Shown: positions 1-7,762 of the stretch, in pieces
How positions within the stretch are numbered: the stretch's first letter is position 1
Layout: each line of letters starts with the position of its first letter
Source: Pelagophyceae sp. CCMP2097
Taxonomy: Eukaryota; Sar; Pelagophyceae
Length of the DNA stretch: 13,031 nucleotides
Assembly: GCA_026770575.1 (NCBI GenBank)
Contig: MU657336.1
Location: 91,777 to 104,807, forward strand
Direction of reading: 5' to 3'
Notes under the pieces: generated by a model
What the model was told of the DNA's origin: nothing
Database searches by the model: none
Seen by the model: only the letters and a program-made list of their open reading frames with translations
Program-made: the position numbers and the translations under genes

Positions 1-210
1 CACAACAGCGCCGGCTGCCTCGGCAAAGCGGGCGGCGCGATCCTCTCGGAGCGCGAGGCCAAGAACGAAGAGCACGAGTGGGCTTGCCCGCCGTGCTGGG
101 CAGGGGCCCTCGCGAAAGCGCGCCGCGCCACACAGGGCCTCGTCGCCACGCGCGTCGTCGTTGGCAAGAAGACGTCGCAGAAGAAGTCGAAGAAGGCGTC
201 GAAGAAGTGA
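1..210 (+). CDS. 3' end of a gene: PHD-like zinc-finger half with Lys-rich tail
   Basis: Frame 1 is open from the window edge to a TGA at 208-210 and gives 69 residues; the 5' part lies outside the window. The peptide has an early His-x4-Cys pair (HNSAGC, residues 1-6) and then HEWACPPCW (about residues 25-33). The spacing H-x4-C ... W-x-C-x2-C is what the second half of a PHD/RING-type zinc finger looks like; PHD fingers usually bind histone tails. The tail (about residues 54-69) is Lys/Ser-rich and could serve as a nuclear localisation signal. Codon third positions are strongly G/C, unlike the spacer that follows. The zinc-binding reading is inferred from half a motif only. An alternative is a transposon-encoded zinc-finger protein, since the whole region is rich in mobile DNA. 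Confidence 0.6.
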   Translation, partial: HNSAGCLGKAGGAILSEREAKNEEHEWACPPCWAGALAKARRATQGLVATRVVVGKKTSQKKSKKASKK

Positions 211-590
211 GAAGGCCCCCATCTCGATTTAAACCTAATTTTAAGTTGACAACGCTTCGCTGCTGCCTCAGTCTCGCACCCCAAACCACCGTGCCGCCCT
301 CTACGCACCCTTCTACGTTCTTTTAGGGCCCCTATACGTTTTTTTGCCGTCCTACGTTTAATTCGTCACTCAGTCAGTCAAAAAAATCCCCCGTGCCCCG
401 CCGATCTGCAAATCAAAAAGCGGCCCGTAAGGAAAGGAGAATGAGAGTAGTTAAGTATTCTGTATTCTGCTTCTGTGGAGTTTCGGGGTATTTGGTATTC
501 AAGTTCATGTTTCGGGTTTCGGGTTTCGGAGTTCGGGCCGATAGGAAATCGCCAGTTGGATGTCATGATAGGAAATCCACTGTGCGACGA
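211..590. other. Spacer after the PHD-like gene, no gene seen
   Basis: Base composition falls from GC-rich coding to mixed sequence straight after the stop at 210. Short ORFs exist on both strands but have no codon bias or recognisable motif. It holds a (GTTTCGG)x3 run at 509-529 and a short direct repeat of ATAGGAAATC around 541 and 569. No AATAAA is seen within the first 150 bases after the stop. Confidence 0.5.
509..529. repeat. Short tandem repeat (GTTTCGG)x3
   Basis: Three perfect 7-bp units are followed by a degenerate one (AGTTCGGG). The unit resembles the plant/algal telomere repeat TTTAGGG with A changed to C, but three copies inside a spacer are too few to call an interstitial telomere. 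Confidence 0.5.
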
Positions 591-850
591 TACGCAAAAA
601 GTGGTCGACGCGCTAAATAAAAATCAGGGGCGCCCCAGTGGCCAAAGTGCCGCACCTCGAGGGCGGTATCCACGCTCAACATAGGTGCGAATAGATACCG
701 GCCCCGAGGTCGCGCATTCGGCGACTCCCGGCGCCGACAATACGCAAAAAGTGTTCGATGCGCTTAGAAAGTAACCAGGTGCGCCCCAGTGGCCAAAGTG
801 CCGCACCTCAGCAGCGGTATCCACGCTCAACATAGGTACGAATGGAAACC
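591..850. repeat. Two tandem copies of a ~150-bp unit
   Basis: TACGCAAAAAGTG starts at 591 and again at 741, an offset of exactly 150. Downstream the copies stay aligned: GCGCCCCAGTGGCCAAAGTG and CGGTATCCACGCTCAACATA occur in both. The second copy diverges after about 845. No ORF is shared by the two units, so this looks like a satellite or minisatellite fragment rather than a duplicated gene. Confidence 0.8.
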
Positions 851-875
851 GCTTCCGATGCGCGGCACTTTGGCC
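640..875. repeat. Fold-back partner of the 150-bp repeat
   Basis: GGCCAAAGTGCCGC occurs at 640-653 and 791-804 in direct orientation. Its exact reverse complement, GCGGCACTTTGGCC, is at 862-875. The third copy is therefore inverted, closes the tandem array and could fold back on either direct copy. Confidence 0.7.
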
Positions 876-1168
876 CTCCTGTCATCAGCGGAAATCATTG
901 GCCATCCTCCGCCATATTTCCCCCCCTCCCCCCAGGGCATACGTCAGTGACAGATGGTGTCATATTATCATGTCAGCAGCCGCTCCTCTGGATGCGCAGT
1001 CTAGGCTGCTACCTTGGATTAAGTGGTTTTTCACCCCTTTGTGGTGGACTTAAAGACCCCATTTTAGATTTAATAAACTCCCACATTGCCTTTATTGGCC
1101 TCTCCTAATCCCGTGTTTTTTCGCCTGTGAGTGGGGGCTGACGAGCCTAGGCCCGACGGCCTTCCTCG
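876..1168. other. Spacer, no gene seen
   Basis: Mixed-composition sequence with pyrimidine-rich stretches (for example about 911-935). A short open frame here has no coding bias. I see no RNA gene or element boundary. Confidence 0.4.
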
Positions 1169-1193
1169 AGCCGCCAGGCTAGGTCTGGCGGCT
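1169..1193. repeat. Perfect 9-bp GC-rich hairpin
   Basis: AGCCGCCAG (1169-1177) and CTGGCGGCT (1185-1193) are exact reverse complements with a 7-base loop. It lies in non-coding spacer and is followed by an alternating (CG) run. Its function is unknown; it could be an element end or a chance GC-rich stem. Confidence 0.6.
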
Positions 1194-1703
1194 GCGCGCG
1201 CGCATGGTACCTCCCGGCCGTGGAACCGGCTTCTTATCGGATCAGTCTGATCGCAACGTGGCTGGGCAGCACTTCAGGCGAGACCATTTTGGGGCACATC
1301 GGCCACAGCCCGTGCGCCTCCCGGGGAATGGATGCTTTTTATTCCGGGGTGTAGACGTCGTGAAGCGTCCGTCGCGACACTCCTGACCCCAGTTGACGTC
1401 GGTGCGCGGCAGGGCGGCGCCTCTCGGTCCGAGGTTTGAGAGAAAAAGCGGACATTGATCCGTTAGACCTGACATAAGTCCGGTAAGAGGGCTCACAGGC
1501 GAGAACCAGAGATATTTTATATATAGCGATTATCGGCTCGCTGTTCTCCAAAAAAGAGTCTTGTCAGGGGTTGTGAGGAGGGTATTACAAGATCGCGCCG
1601 GAGGCACACAGAGGACCCGACTTTCGGGCGAAGGATCCAGACAACTCTCAACGCAATGCCCACGTACATCATAATAATTTTAAAAAAATGCTAAATTTGG
1701 TGG
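1194..1703. other. Spacer, no gene seen
   Basis: Several short ORFs overlap on both strands without a protein motif. There is an AT-rich patch at about 1510-1530 and another at about 1670-1690, just before the truncated repeat element. No RNA gene is seen. Confidence 0.4.
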
Positions 1704-2062
1704 ACTGCGTCCTTTTTTTTGCCAATGGGGCGGGTGGGGGCGCAGTAGGGGCGACCAGGGGGGAAGACCCACCCACGAGGGCCTATAAGGGGGGAGTACC
1801 CACCCACTTGACGAGCCGAGCCACCGATGCACGCACTTTTAAGCCTCGGCAAACTAGCGGGCGATGCAGCTGCGCCCGGCGGGCTCTCTCGTAGCGGCGT
1901 GTTCGCGTCGTTTGGTGTCGCCGAAGAATTCCGTGCGATATCTTTCTGGAAGATAATACCTCTCAGGGTATGCACGGAGGGCGTATTTCGACGCCGAGAA
2001 AAGAACAGAGAGCTTCTCTAGCACACAGCTGGGCCTATTCCAGCGAAGGGGCCTCTTAGGGG
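1704..2062 (+). mobile_element. Truncated copy of the TIR element found at 11741-12759
   Basis: The left end (ACTGCGTCC, T-run, GCCAAT, G-runs, CAGTAGGGG) matches the left TIR of the 11741 copy. From 1798 on (ACCCACCCACTT then GACGAGCCGAGCCA) it follows 12297 onward at high identity, through the common CTGGGCCTATTCCAGCG block. It lacks the 82-bp direct-repeat module (11816-12251), about 80 bp corresponding to about 12413-12495, and the right end: similarity stops at the GGGG after CCTCTTA at about 2062. No coding potential is seen, so it is a non-autonomous or decayed copy. Confidence 0.75.
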
Positions 2063-2530
2063 GGTTCTTCTACAAGTTATGTAGGTTCTTATGTCCGTTG
2101 AAAAGTGTTTGGGTAAAATTTCTAAAATTCGAACTTTCGCCAGCTACATTTAAACACATTTAAACACATTTAAACGAAAATTACAATCCCAAAGTAAAGT
2201 TGAAAATAATTTGCATGTGAACATGCAGAAACTTTAAGGCGATAGCTCTCGTGTAGACCAAGATGGGACAGCGCGGTCCATAAAGCACTAGGCGCGGCGC
2301 GCGGCATTGTTCGCGGTTGGAACACTGGTCTACAAACTCTATCTCCCCCAGTGCTTTAGTACAGTTGGTCCTGTTGGCGCGGCTGGCGGGAGCTGCCGGC
2401 ATTCGGTCGCGGCGCCACTGCGCGCGCTGGAGAGCCACCTCGGGCACGACGCGGCGCACCACAAATCAAGGTGCGCGGGGCCCGGAGTCGCGAGATAAGC
2501 TCTGCGAGAGCCTGCGCTTGTTTGAGCTCT
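2063..2530. other. AT-rich spacer grading into GC-rich, possible decayed coding on minus
   Basis: 2063-2290 is AT-rich and holds a 10-bp tandem repeat (2146-2175). About 2340-2530 becomes GC-rich. On the minus strand two short frames here have mostly G/C third positions (one around ELKQAQALAELISRL at about 2475-2525, another around VRRVVPEVALQRAQWRRDR at about 2405-2462). These could be a decayed 3' continuation of the ORF ending at 2531, but I cannot establish a gene. Confidence 0.35.
2146..2175. repeat. Tandem repeat (ACATTTAAAC)x3
   Basis: Three perfect 10-bp units. The AT-rich, nearly helical-pitch spacing could bend DNA, but no gene start adjoins it. Confidence 0.85.
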
Positions 2531-3256
2531 TCACAGGGCGGCTGTTGAGTAGGCGATGCCCGCCCTGAGAGGCGATAAACCTTGTCCACCCATGGCCTGA
2601 CCATTATCGCCTCTCAGGGCGGGCATCGGTGGGCTATGACGACCACCGAGGATCTGGACGCAGTCGTCGCCGCTCTTCATCATCACGCGGGCAAGCTCAT
2701 CTCGACGAGGCCGACCCGCCGCGACGAGGCGCGCCCACCAAGGGGAGTCCTCGTTGAAAACGCATCCGCTAAAGAGCGCCGCGCGGGGGATCACGAGGAC
2801 GTTCTTCGTCGTCTCGATCCCGTGCGCCACCGCGCAGCAGGCCGCATCGCCGACAAGGCGCGCCCACGACGTAAACGTCTTGAACATGTAGAGGACTTGC
2901 ATCTTCACGACGCGAGCGACTCCGAAGTACGTCGACACCACGTGCGGAACGCGGACGGCCTTCTCTCTTCGGAGCTGCCGGACAGCGCCGAAGATCATCT
3001 CAAACTCTTCGAGAGTCTGAGCGTCGACGGCGACGTGGCGCCACAACGACGCGCCGAGCCCGCGCGTGCCCTTCCCCGCCTCCTTGGCCAGCCTGAGCAT
3101 GAGGAAGTGTAAAGCCTGCTTCGCATAGTGGACAGCCATCTCGTCATACTCCTCGCGAGGCCCGGGCGCTGTAGCGCCGCCGGGGACGACGACTGACGGC
3201 GCGCCGTCGAGACGCAGGTCCTCTAGCACGTCGGACGAGGCGCCCTCGTCCTCCAT
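2531..3256 (-). CDS. Hypothetical protein (241 aa), unrecognised
   Basis: The ATG at 3256 opens a 241-codon frame ending in TGA at 2531-2533. Third codon positions are strongly G/C, which supports real coding. The N-terminus (about 1-35) is acidic and Gly/Pro-rich, and about residues 36-150 look like a mainly helical globular domain (Leu/Ala/Arg-rich, with LEEFEMIFGAVRQLRREKAV). A moderately hydrophobic stretch with a Cys pair (VGDAACCAVAHG) sits near residues 134-145. The C-terminal 35 or so residues are encoded by a perfect inverted repeat and its loop, so they are probably not original protein sequence. The frame stays open a further 24 or so codons upstream of the ATG to an in-frame TAA but has no other ATG. 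I do not recognise the family and assign no function. The plus-strand frame at 2582-3112 is a shadow. Confidence 0.5.
   Translation of the reverse strand: MEDEGASSDVLEDLRLDGAPSVVVPGGATAPGPREEYDEMAVHYAKQALHFLMLRLAKEAGKGTRGLGASLWRHVAVDAQTLEEFEMIFGAVRQLRREKAVRVPHVVSTYFGVARVVKMQVLYMFKTFTSWARLVGDAACCAVAHGIETTKNVLVIPRAALFSGCVFNEDSPWWARLVAAGRPRRDELARVMMKSGDDCVQILGGRHSPPMPALRGDNGQAMGGQGLSPLRAGIAYSTAAL
2554..2628. repeat. Perfect 25-bp inverted repeat with 25-bp loop
   Basis: The arm 2554-2578 (CGATGCCCGCCCTGAGAGGC, then GATAA) is the exact reverse complement of 2604-2628 (TTATCGCCTC ... GGGCATCG). The loop is 2579-2603. It lies inside the 3' end of the minus-strand ORF, ending about 20 bases before its stop, so the mRNA would form a very stable hairpin. 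It may be a recent inverted duplication, a regulatory stem, or an assembly or palindrome artefact. Confidence 0.9.
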
Positions 3257-3562
3257 CTCGAGATCTCCTGGTGGGCCAGGTGCACTAACGCGTTTTCGAA
3301 CTCCTTGAGATCTCGTTAGCTCGGATTAGTACAATCTCCATTGTCCAACGAATTTCCCAAACGGATTCCCTAAAACCTTGATCTTTAGACCAGTGGAAGG
3401 AATCGTCTACCTTGAAGATCGCGCCCACTTAGAACGGCAACGGAGCCGTAGTTCGGGCGGGAGGCTGGCTCAGAATCGTGTTTGCCAAGTGCATCAGTGT
3501 GACTCAGCACGTCGTTTGGTTTATTCTGAGCGCAGCGGTAGGCGATCGCGATGTGCTAAATT
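3257..3562. other. Upstream region of the minus-strand ORF, spacer
   Basis: This includes the presumed 5' flank of the 2531-3256 ORF. GAGATCTC-type palindromes recur at about 3258-3267 and 3306-3314. I see no clear TATA box or initiator. No gene is seen on either strand. Confidence 0.4.
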
Positions 3563-3622
3563 GGCGCTGACTGGGCGCTGGAACGAGCTCGCGCCGCTCT
3601 TTCGAGCGCCCCAGTCGGCGCA
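3563..3622. repeat. Imperfect ~25-bp inverted repeat
   Basis: GGCGCTGACTGGGCGCT plus GAACGAGC (about 3563-3588) pairs with GCTCTTTCGAGCGCCCCAGT plus CGGCGC (about 3596-3622), with about three mismatches and one bulge. The loop is about 7 bases. It lies in non-coding DNA and may be a fold-back or MITE remnant. Confidence 0.65.
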
Positions 3623-4651
3623 AACTGCAGCCTCCTGGATCAAAAGCGCATATGGCGCCATGCCTCTGGGCTCACAACCCCCCGCGAAATAAGATTTACA
3701 GCTTTAAATTTTGAAAAAATCGGAATCAACTATCTCAACATTTTGAGCATTTGAGTAGGGACCTCTATTCTGGACCCGGATTGGCACGGCGTGTCAAAAC
3801 GGCGGTATTTTCTGCCTCTAGGGCCATGCGGCCTCTAAACATCCCAACTGGGCTTATGCCGGCCAATAGACTCTTTTAAGTAAAAGCACGCCCGGCGAAA
3901 ACACTGAATAAGTTCGAAAAAAAGACGCAAACACACACGAACTTCTGGCGCGGTGAGCGCGCGCGGATCACATGGGTTCACCTTCAGAGTCAGGCCACGC
4001 CGCCTTATAGGCTCGATGCCCACGCATGATGATTTTGGGGACATAAGCATCGCTGCGTGAGCGAGTTTTGATAGGTACATTTGGCACCTTGCTGGCATCG
4101 AGTCCGAGGGTCCGAGCACGCATGCCCAACTCCCCAATTTTGCATCAGCGTACGCGCAAGGTGATGCACGAGTCATTCACGCTCCTAACTTTCTTCGAGA
4201 TCGAAATAATTCACTCAGTAAACACCTTTTGGAGTCTTTACGCATGGTCTTACCCAGGCACTTCATGGAACCCGCGCCGGGAAATTCGCGGGCTTTAGAG
4301 TGCAGGGAGCCAATTAGGGTCATCGACGAGCGGCCTGCGAAGTAACGGTGGGCAGGACTGTGAATTGACGACACCCGGCCCCATCTGGCAGGCTCACGTT
4401 TCCGTCACAAATTGGTGTCGACCGAGCGATCGCAAAAAGCGTGCCCGACTCCCCAATTTCAGCTCAAGTTGTGGTTCAGGCTCCTTCCGAACGCTGGCGT
4501 ACAACCCAGTGGAAGGCGTCTTCGTAACACTGGAGTGGTGAATGTTCAGAGGAAAGTCGATTCACGAGAAAATTCGAGAATGTGTTTACTAAAAGAGTAT
4601 ATTGGCCAGCATAAGGCTGCTCGATGCTTAAGAGGCAGGATCTACGCGGGC
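3623..4651. other. Spacer, no gene seen
   Basis: Mixed composition. Short ORFs on both strands have no codon bias or motif. A similar phrase, CCCRACTCCCCAATTT, occurs near 4122 and 4444, suggesting two old copies of a dispersed repeat, but the flanks do not align well enough to define a unit. Confidence 0.4.
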
Positions 4652-4679
4652 CCGTCGGGGCCACAGGGGCCTCCGACGG
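4652..4679. repeat. GC-rich 11-12 bp hairpin
   Basis: CCGTCGGGGCC (4652-4662) and GGCCTCCGACGG (4668-4679) pair with one mismatch around a 5-base loop, in non-coding DNA. Confidence 0.55.
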
Positions 4680-4773
4680 CCATCTTCTTTGGCGATCGAT
4701 GAGTAGGGGCCCTCGCGTTATTTGTTGAAATTTATTTGCGACTTTTCAATGGATAAAACCACGCAACTGGTGG

Positions 4774-4852
4774 ATGGTACCCGGGCACTTTCACAAGCCA
4801 GAGGGGACCAGGAAAGGGGACCCAACCACCCGCTTGCGACATTTTCTCTTCT
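4774..4852 (+). repeat. Degraded fragment similar to the right end of the TIR element
   Basis: GGTACCCGGGCACTTTCACA, then AGCCAGAGGGGACCAGGAAAG and ACCACCCGCTTGCGACATTT, match in order the segment 12649-12717 (GGTACCCACCCACTTTCAAA, AGCCACAGAGGGCCAGGAAG, CCACCCACTTACGAGCATTT). By eye the identity is roughly three quarters, so this looks like an old right-end fragment of the same family. Confidence 0.5.
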
Positions 4853-6591
4853 ACAGGGTAAATCCTAGAGTAAGATACTGGGGGGCTCAACCATTTTACC
4901 GAATCACCAAAACCCTCAGCCGAAAATCGTAGTCTGAAAACAATTGGCCGTAAATTAAATAAGTATAAAATTTACCGCATGCCGAAAATCGTGGCTTATG
5001 GGCTCCATCTGAGCCGAAATGGAGCCAACAACCTTGATCTTCCCATGAAATTGTTGAATTTCAACCATATCTTTTTCCCCAATTGGAGAAAATCAAAGCC
5101 TTATAAATCTCCGCTGAGAGAGTGCCCTTCAGCAGAATTCAGAAAAAAGGTGCGATTAGGGTACGAAAAAGGCACGAACCGAGGATCATTAAAGGTACGA
5201 ACCCAGTTAAACGGAGACTTGTCTTCTTTACAGGGGCGCCGTCCTCGGCCCATAGACATCGGAGCGCAAATCTAAAGACACCTTTCCGTCACGGTTCTAG
5301 ACGCTTTTTCGAGCGGTAACACCCCCCCCCCCCCCGACTCACTTTCCACGGCCTCTTTACCGAGATCTCAAAATCCTGGATTTTGTAGGCACTCATAAAT
5401 CGCGTCGCGCTCCGCTGCGTCTGGTCAGATTCAAGATCTGATTGCACGTTCCCACCCTAAAATTCGACTGCACGTCCAGCGCATGCCTCGCGCGCGATGT
5501 CCGGGGCCACCTTCCCCACCTACACAGGATACCTGTTTCCGGATTACCAAATCGTGCCTAACCCTATGGACTTGAATAACGGCCTCAGCGGACTTGGTCT
5601 GGGAAATCGTTACGCCACTCTGGCGGTTGCCCAGGGCGTGCGGTTGCGGGGGTGCTGATAAAGATCGAGCGGTGCGTTCGGCTTGGTGCGCCCATTTGAT
5701 GGGGTTCCCCGCAAGTCGATCCTTACCGGACCATACCTGTGGCGTCCTCCAGCCCTGCTCGAGTGCCCATCACCCTCATGTGTGTTCAGGTCATAGGGCA
5801 AAGCATTTGTTAAGCGAGATGGCCACGTGACGCACACTGCGCATGGAGGCTGGTCCAAGGCACCCGCCATGGCCCATGGACCGACCCGACGCCTCGGGAC
5901 CTACCCATAGCATCCTTGACGGCCCAGAGCACTTTTTATTTTGTCTAACTCGGAAAAAGGCTGAATAAAAGTCCGCCGGGCCCGTTGCGAGAGGCTGAAG
6001 GGAGGCCCTTCTGAAAACGCGAAGCGGTTAGGGAAACACGATTAGCAGCGCATGGCTGATCCTGCACACCGAGCCCCGCGGTCCTCCCGGCGGCCGTTTG
6101 AAGCGGTGCGCCCACGCGCCTCGGCCTCCTCTAGCGATCCATAAAAGAAGTTCCGTGGCATCGCCCGTCGTTGGCCTGTCGGGCGCCATCTAGATTTGCA
6201 CAAAAGAGCGCGGCGCCGCGGTTCGCGCTCGTTGGCCGTCAGAGCCGCCGTTCTACGGTCGCGGGCGGGCCCACAGGGTCCCGGCACCCTATCCCGCGCG
6301 GGGAGAGGGCGCGCAAAAGACCGCGCGCGACCGTCTACTCCCCTGCTACCTTGGAAAACGTCGGTGGAGACGGCAATTAACCCGCAAAGTAGTGAATCAA
6401 ATCCGCCTTAAACGCTTCGCGTTTCAGAAGGGATATGCCATGGGAAAACGGGGTTTGTACCTTTTCGTACTCCCATTCGTACTCCCATCTATAGACTCGC
6501 TTCTCAAAATCACGATTCTCGAATTGAGACAAACGGTTTGATGGAGTCGACGCGTCTCGACGCGAGCTTTCACGATCCGCCAACATTAGAG
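4853..6591. other. Long gene-poor stretch
   Basis: About 4853-5300 is AT-rich and carries a 12-bp direct repeat GCCGAAAATCGT (4919-4930, 4981-4992). A C14 run is at 5322-5335. From about 5590 to 6340 the sequence becomes GC-richer, with overlapping short ORFs on both strands, none with a recognisable motif or consistent third-position bias. A 12-bp repeat (CGTACTCCCATY twice) sits at about 6466-6489. I can support no gene here. Confidence 0.4.
5322..5335. repeat. C14 homopolymer
   Basis: Fourteen consecutive C on the plus strand. The length is likely to vary or be miscounted in sequencing. Confidence 0.9.
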
Positions 6592-6622
6592 CCTAAATAA
6601 ATACACGCCAAATAAATACACG
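6592..6622. repeat. Tandem duplication of CCAAATAAATACACG
   Basis: Two adjacent copies of a 15-16 bp unit (6592-6607 with one change and one extra base, 6608-6622). The second copy runs into the hairpin at 6618-6637. Confidence 0.7.
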
Positions 6623-6637
6623 GAACTTCTTCCGTGT
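6618..6637. repeat. Perfect 8-bp hairpin with CTTC loop
   Basis: ACACGGAA (6618-6625) and TTCCGTGT (6630-6637) are exact reverse complements around a 4-base loop. A second, looser pair, GTGGGATT (6644-6651) and AATCCCAC (6692-6699), follows. They lie about 160-180 bases beyond the 3' end of the transposase remnant and could mark an element end or an mRNA 3'-end structure; this is not established. Confidence 0.6.
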
Positions 6638-6702
6638 GGGAATGTGGGATTGTGGTTTTACCGGACGCAAAACGGGCCACAGAAAACCCGGAATCCCACT
6701 AA

Positions 6703-6794
6703 GGGGTGGGTGGTGGGGGTTGGGGTTTTGTCGAGCGCAGCGAGCCAGCCCACCGACAAACGCGAATTAGGATTCGGGGTGGGTGTTTGGGGGG
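6703..6794. other. Two G-quadruplex-like G-run clusters
   Basis: 6703-6725 (GGGGTGGGTGGTGGGGGTTG then GGG) has four G-runs with short spacers, which fits the usual G-quadruplex pattern. A weaker cluster with long G-runs is at 6776-6794. Both lie just downstream of the minus-strand coding remnant, where they would be C-rich in its transcript. Confidence 0.5.
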
Positions 6795-6798
6795 CAGG

Positions 6799-7303
6799 CT
6801 AACGCGACGCGTGTCGTGGACGAACAGCCCCCCCCCCTCTCAAAGACGCTCTTGCGAGGTCCCGGCCAGTGAGCATTCGCAGCACCTCGAGCAGGGTATC
6901 TCTGTTCAGCGCCTCGAGCAGCGCACCGGTACCACTACTGCCCGGGACAACAGCGCGCGCGCCTTGGCCGCCGTTGTCCCGCACGGGTGCGCCGTGGCCG
7001 CAGTCGACAGCGTTGTCCGCGGCGTGGCCGACCGAGACGCCCATGGCGCCGGCGCCGTCCACGGCGCCCGTCTTGTCCGCCCCGACAATCCACCACGCCA
7101 CGCCGCATCCTTGTGCGGGCAGCTCGAATTGGCGCGCAGCACGCGCGCCGACTTTGACGGTATAAATGTCGATTTTGCGTAGTCCTCGCAAGGGGCGCCC
7201 CGAAGGCTCCGCCGTAATCGTGCCGCGCCCCACGGCCCCATAAGCAGCGCGGAACACGACGCCTGCTCCCAGGAGCGACCCAGATGGGCATTCGTTCGTC
7301 TTT
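6799..7303 (-). pseudogene. C-terminal segment of the transposase locus, with F-box-like motif
   Basis: An open minus-strand frame with G/C third positions runs from about 7303 to TAG at 6799-6801. It begins FLKTNECPSGSLLGAGVVFR, continues through a basic stretch (LRGLRKIDIYTVKVGARAAR), a Gly/Ala-rich linker and DTLLEVLRMLTGRDLARAS near the end. That last block resembles the core of an F-box (LP-x-D-LL-x-VL-x-x-L-x-x-R-DL-x-R-A), which would link a protein to a ubiquitin ligase; this is a motif resemblance only. The acidic frame before it stops at TAA 7302-7304 inside a T5 run. One extra T would join the two frames smoothly, so I treat this as the same gene. After the F-box-like block the frame runs into a G10 homopolymer (6828-6837) and ends soon after, so the true end may also be shifted. 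It could instead be a separate small gene. Confidence 0.5.
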
Positions 7304-7600
7304 AAAAATCTCGCCCTCCAGTGGCCGTCGTCTCGTCTTCGTCGTCCTCGCTTTCATCCAGATCGTCGCACGCGCCGAGGCCGCCGCCGCGTGGCGCGCG
7401 CGTGCCGACGCCGCCGCCGCGTGGCACGCGCGTGCCTTGGCCGCGCCCGCGTGGCGCGCGCGCGTCGCGGCCGGCGTCCTCTAAGCGCTTGCCGCAAACG
7501 TCGCGGCCGCCGTCGGAAAACACGTTTTCCGCGTCGACGCCGACGCCGCCCAGTTTGCCTGCGCCAAATTCGCCGGCGGGCGGCTCGTCGTCCGCCGCCC
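7302..7600 (-). pseudogene. Transposase fragment: acidic, repeat-rich C-terminal region
   Basis: This frame reads PPAGEFGAGKLGGVGVDAEN, VFSDGG, a three-copy 10-residue repeat (GTRVPRGGGV type) and a very acidic end (DDLDESEDDEDE) before TAA. The segment GVGVDAENVFSDGG echoes GVSVDTDDVLSEGG in the preceding fragment, so this part of the protein grew by duplication. Joining to the preceding fragment needs removal of one G in the GGCGGCGG run near 7597. Confidence 0.6.
7381..7470 (-). repeat. Three 30-bp in-frame tandem repeats
   Basis: Units 7381-7410, 7411-7440 and 7441-7470 share CCGCCGCCGCGTGGC-type sequence and encode about 10 residues each (R-x-PRG-x-G-x-G-x on the minus strand). Multiples of three keep the frame, as expected for a coding minisatellite. 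Confidence 0.8.
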
Positions 7601-7752
7601 TCGGAAAGCACGTCGTCCGTGTCGACGCTGACGCCGTCGAGCGGCACGCCATCCGCCTCGAAGCCGCAGCCGTATGCCGCGCGCGCGTCGGGGCCGGCGT
7701 CCTTGAAGAACTCGCCGACTTTGTGCGTCTCGTCGGCCCGCAGCTCGTCGAC
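7601..7752 (-). pseudogene. Transposase fragment after the 10-bp duplication
   Basis: The frame reads VDELRADETHKVGEFFKDAG and on to GVSVDTDDVLSEGG. It continues exactly from RLDDALGAVDE of the upstream fragment if one copy of the 10-bp duplication at 7743-7762 is discounted. It is acidic and probably disordered, with no catalytic motif. Confidence 0.65.
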
Positions 7753-7762
7753 GCTCGTCGAC
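7743..7762. repeat. 10-bp tandem duplication causing a frameshift
   Basis: GCTCGTCGAC occurs twice back to back (7743-7752 and 7753-7762). Ten is not a multiple of three, and removing one copy restores a continuous acidic reading frame across the point. It is therefore seen as a disabling slippage duplication in the transposase tail. Confidence 0.85.

Noticed and set aside
509..529. Interstitial telomere repeat
   Set aside because: Only three units of a variant motif in ordinary spacer.
2582..3112. Plus-strand frame of 176 codons opposite the 241-aa ORF
   Set aside because: Starts inside the inverted repeat and is rich in Arg/His/Asp as a mirror of the minus-strand codon bias; the minus strand fits better.
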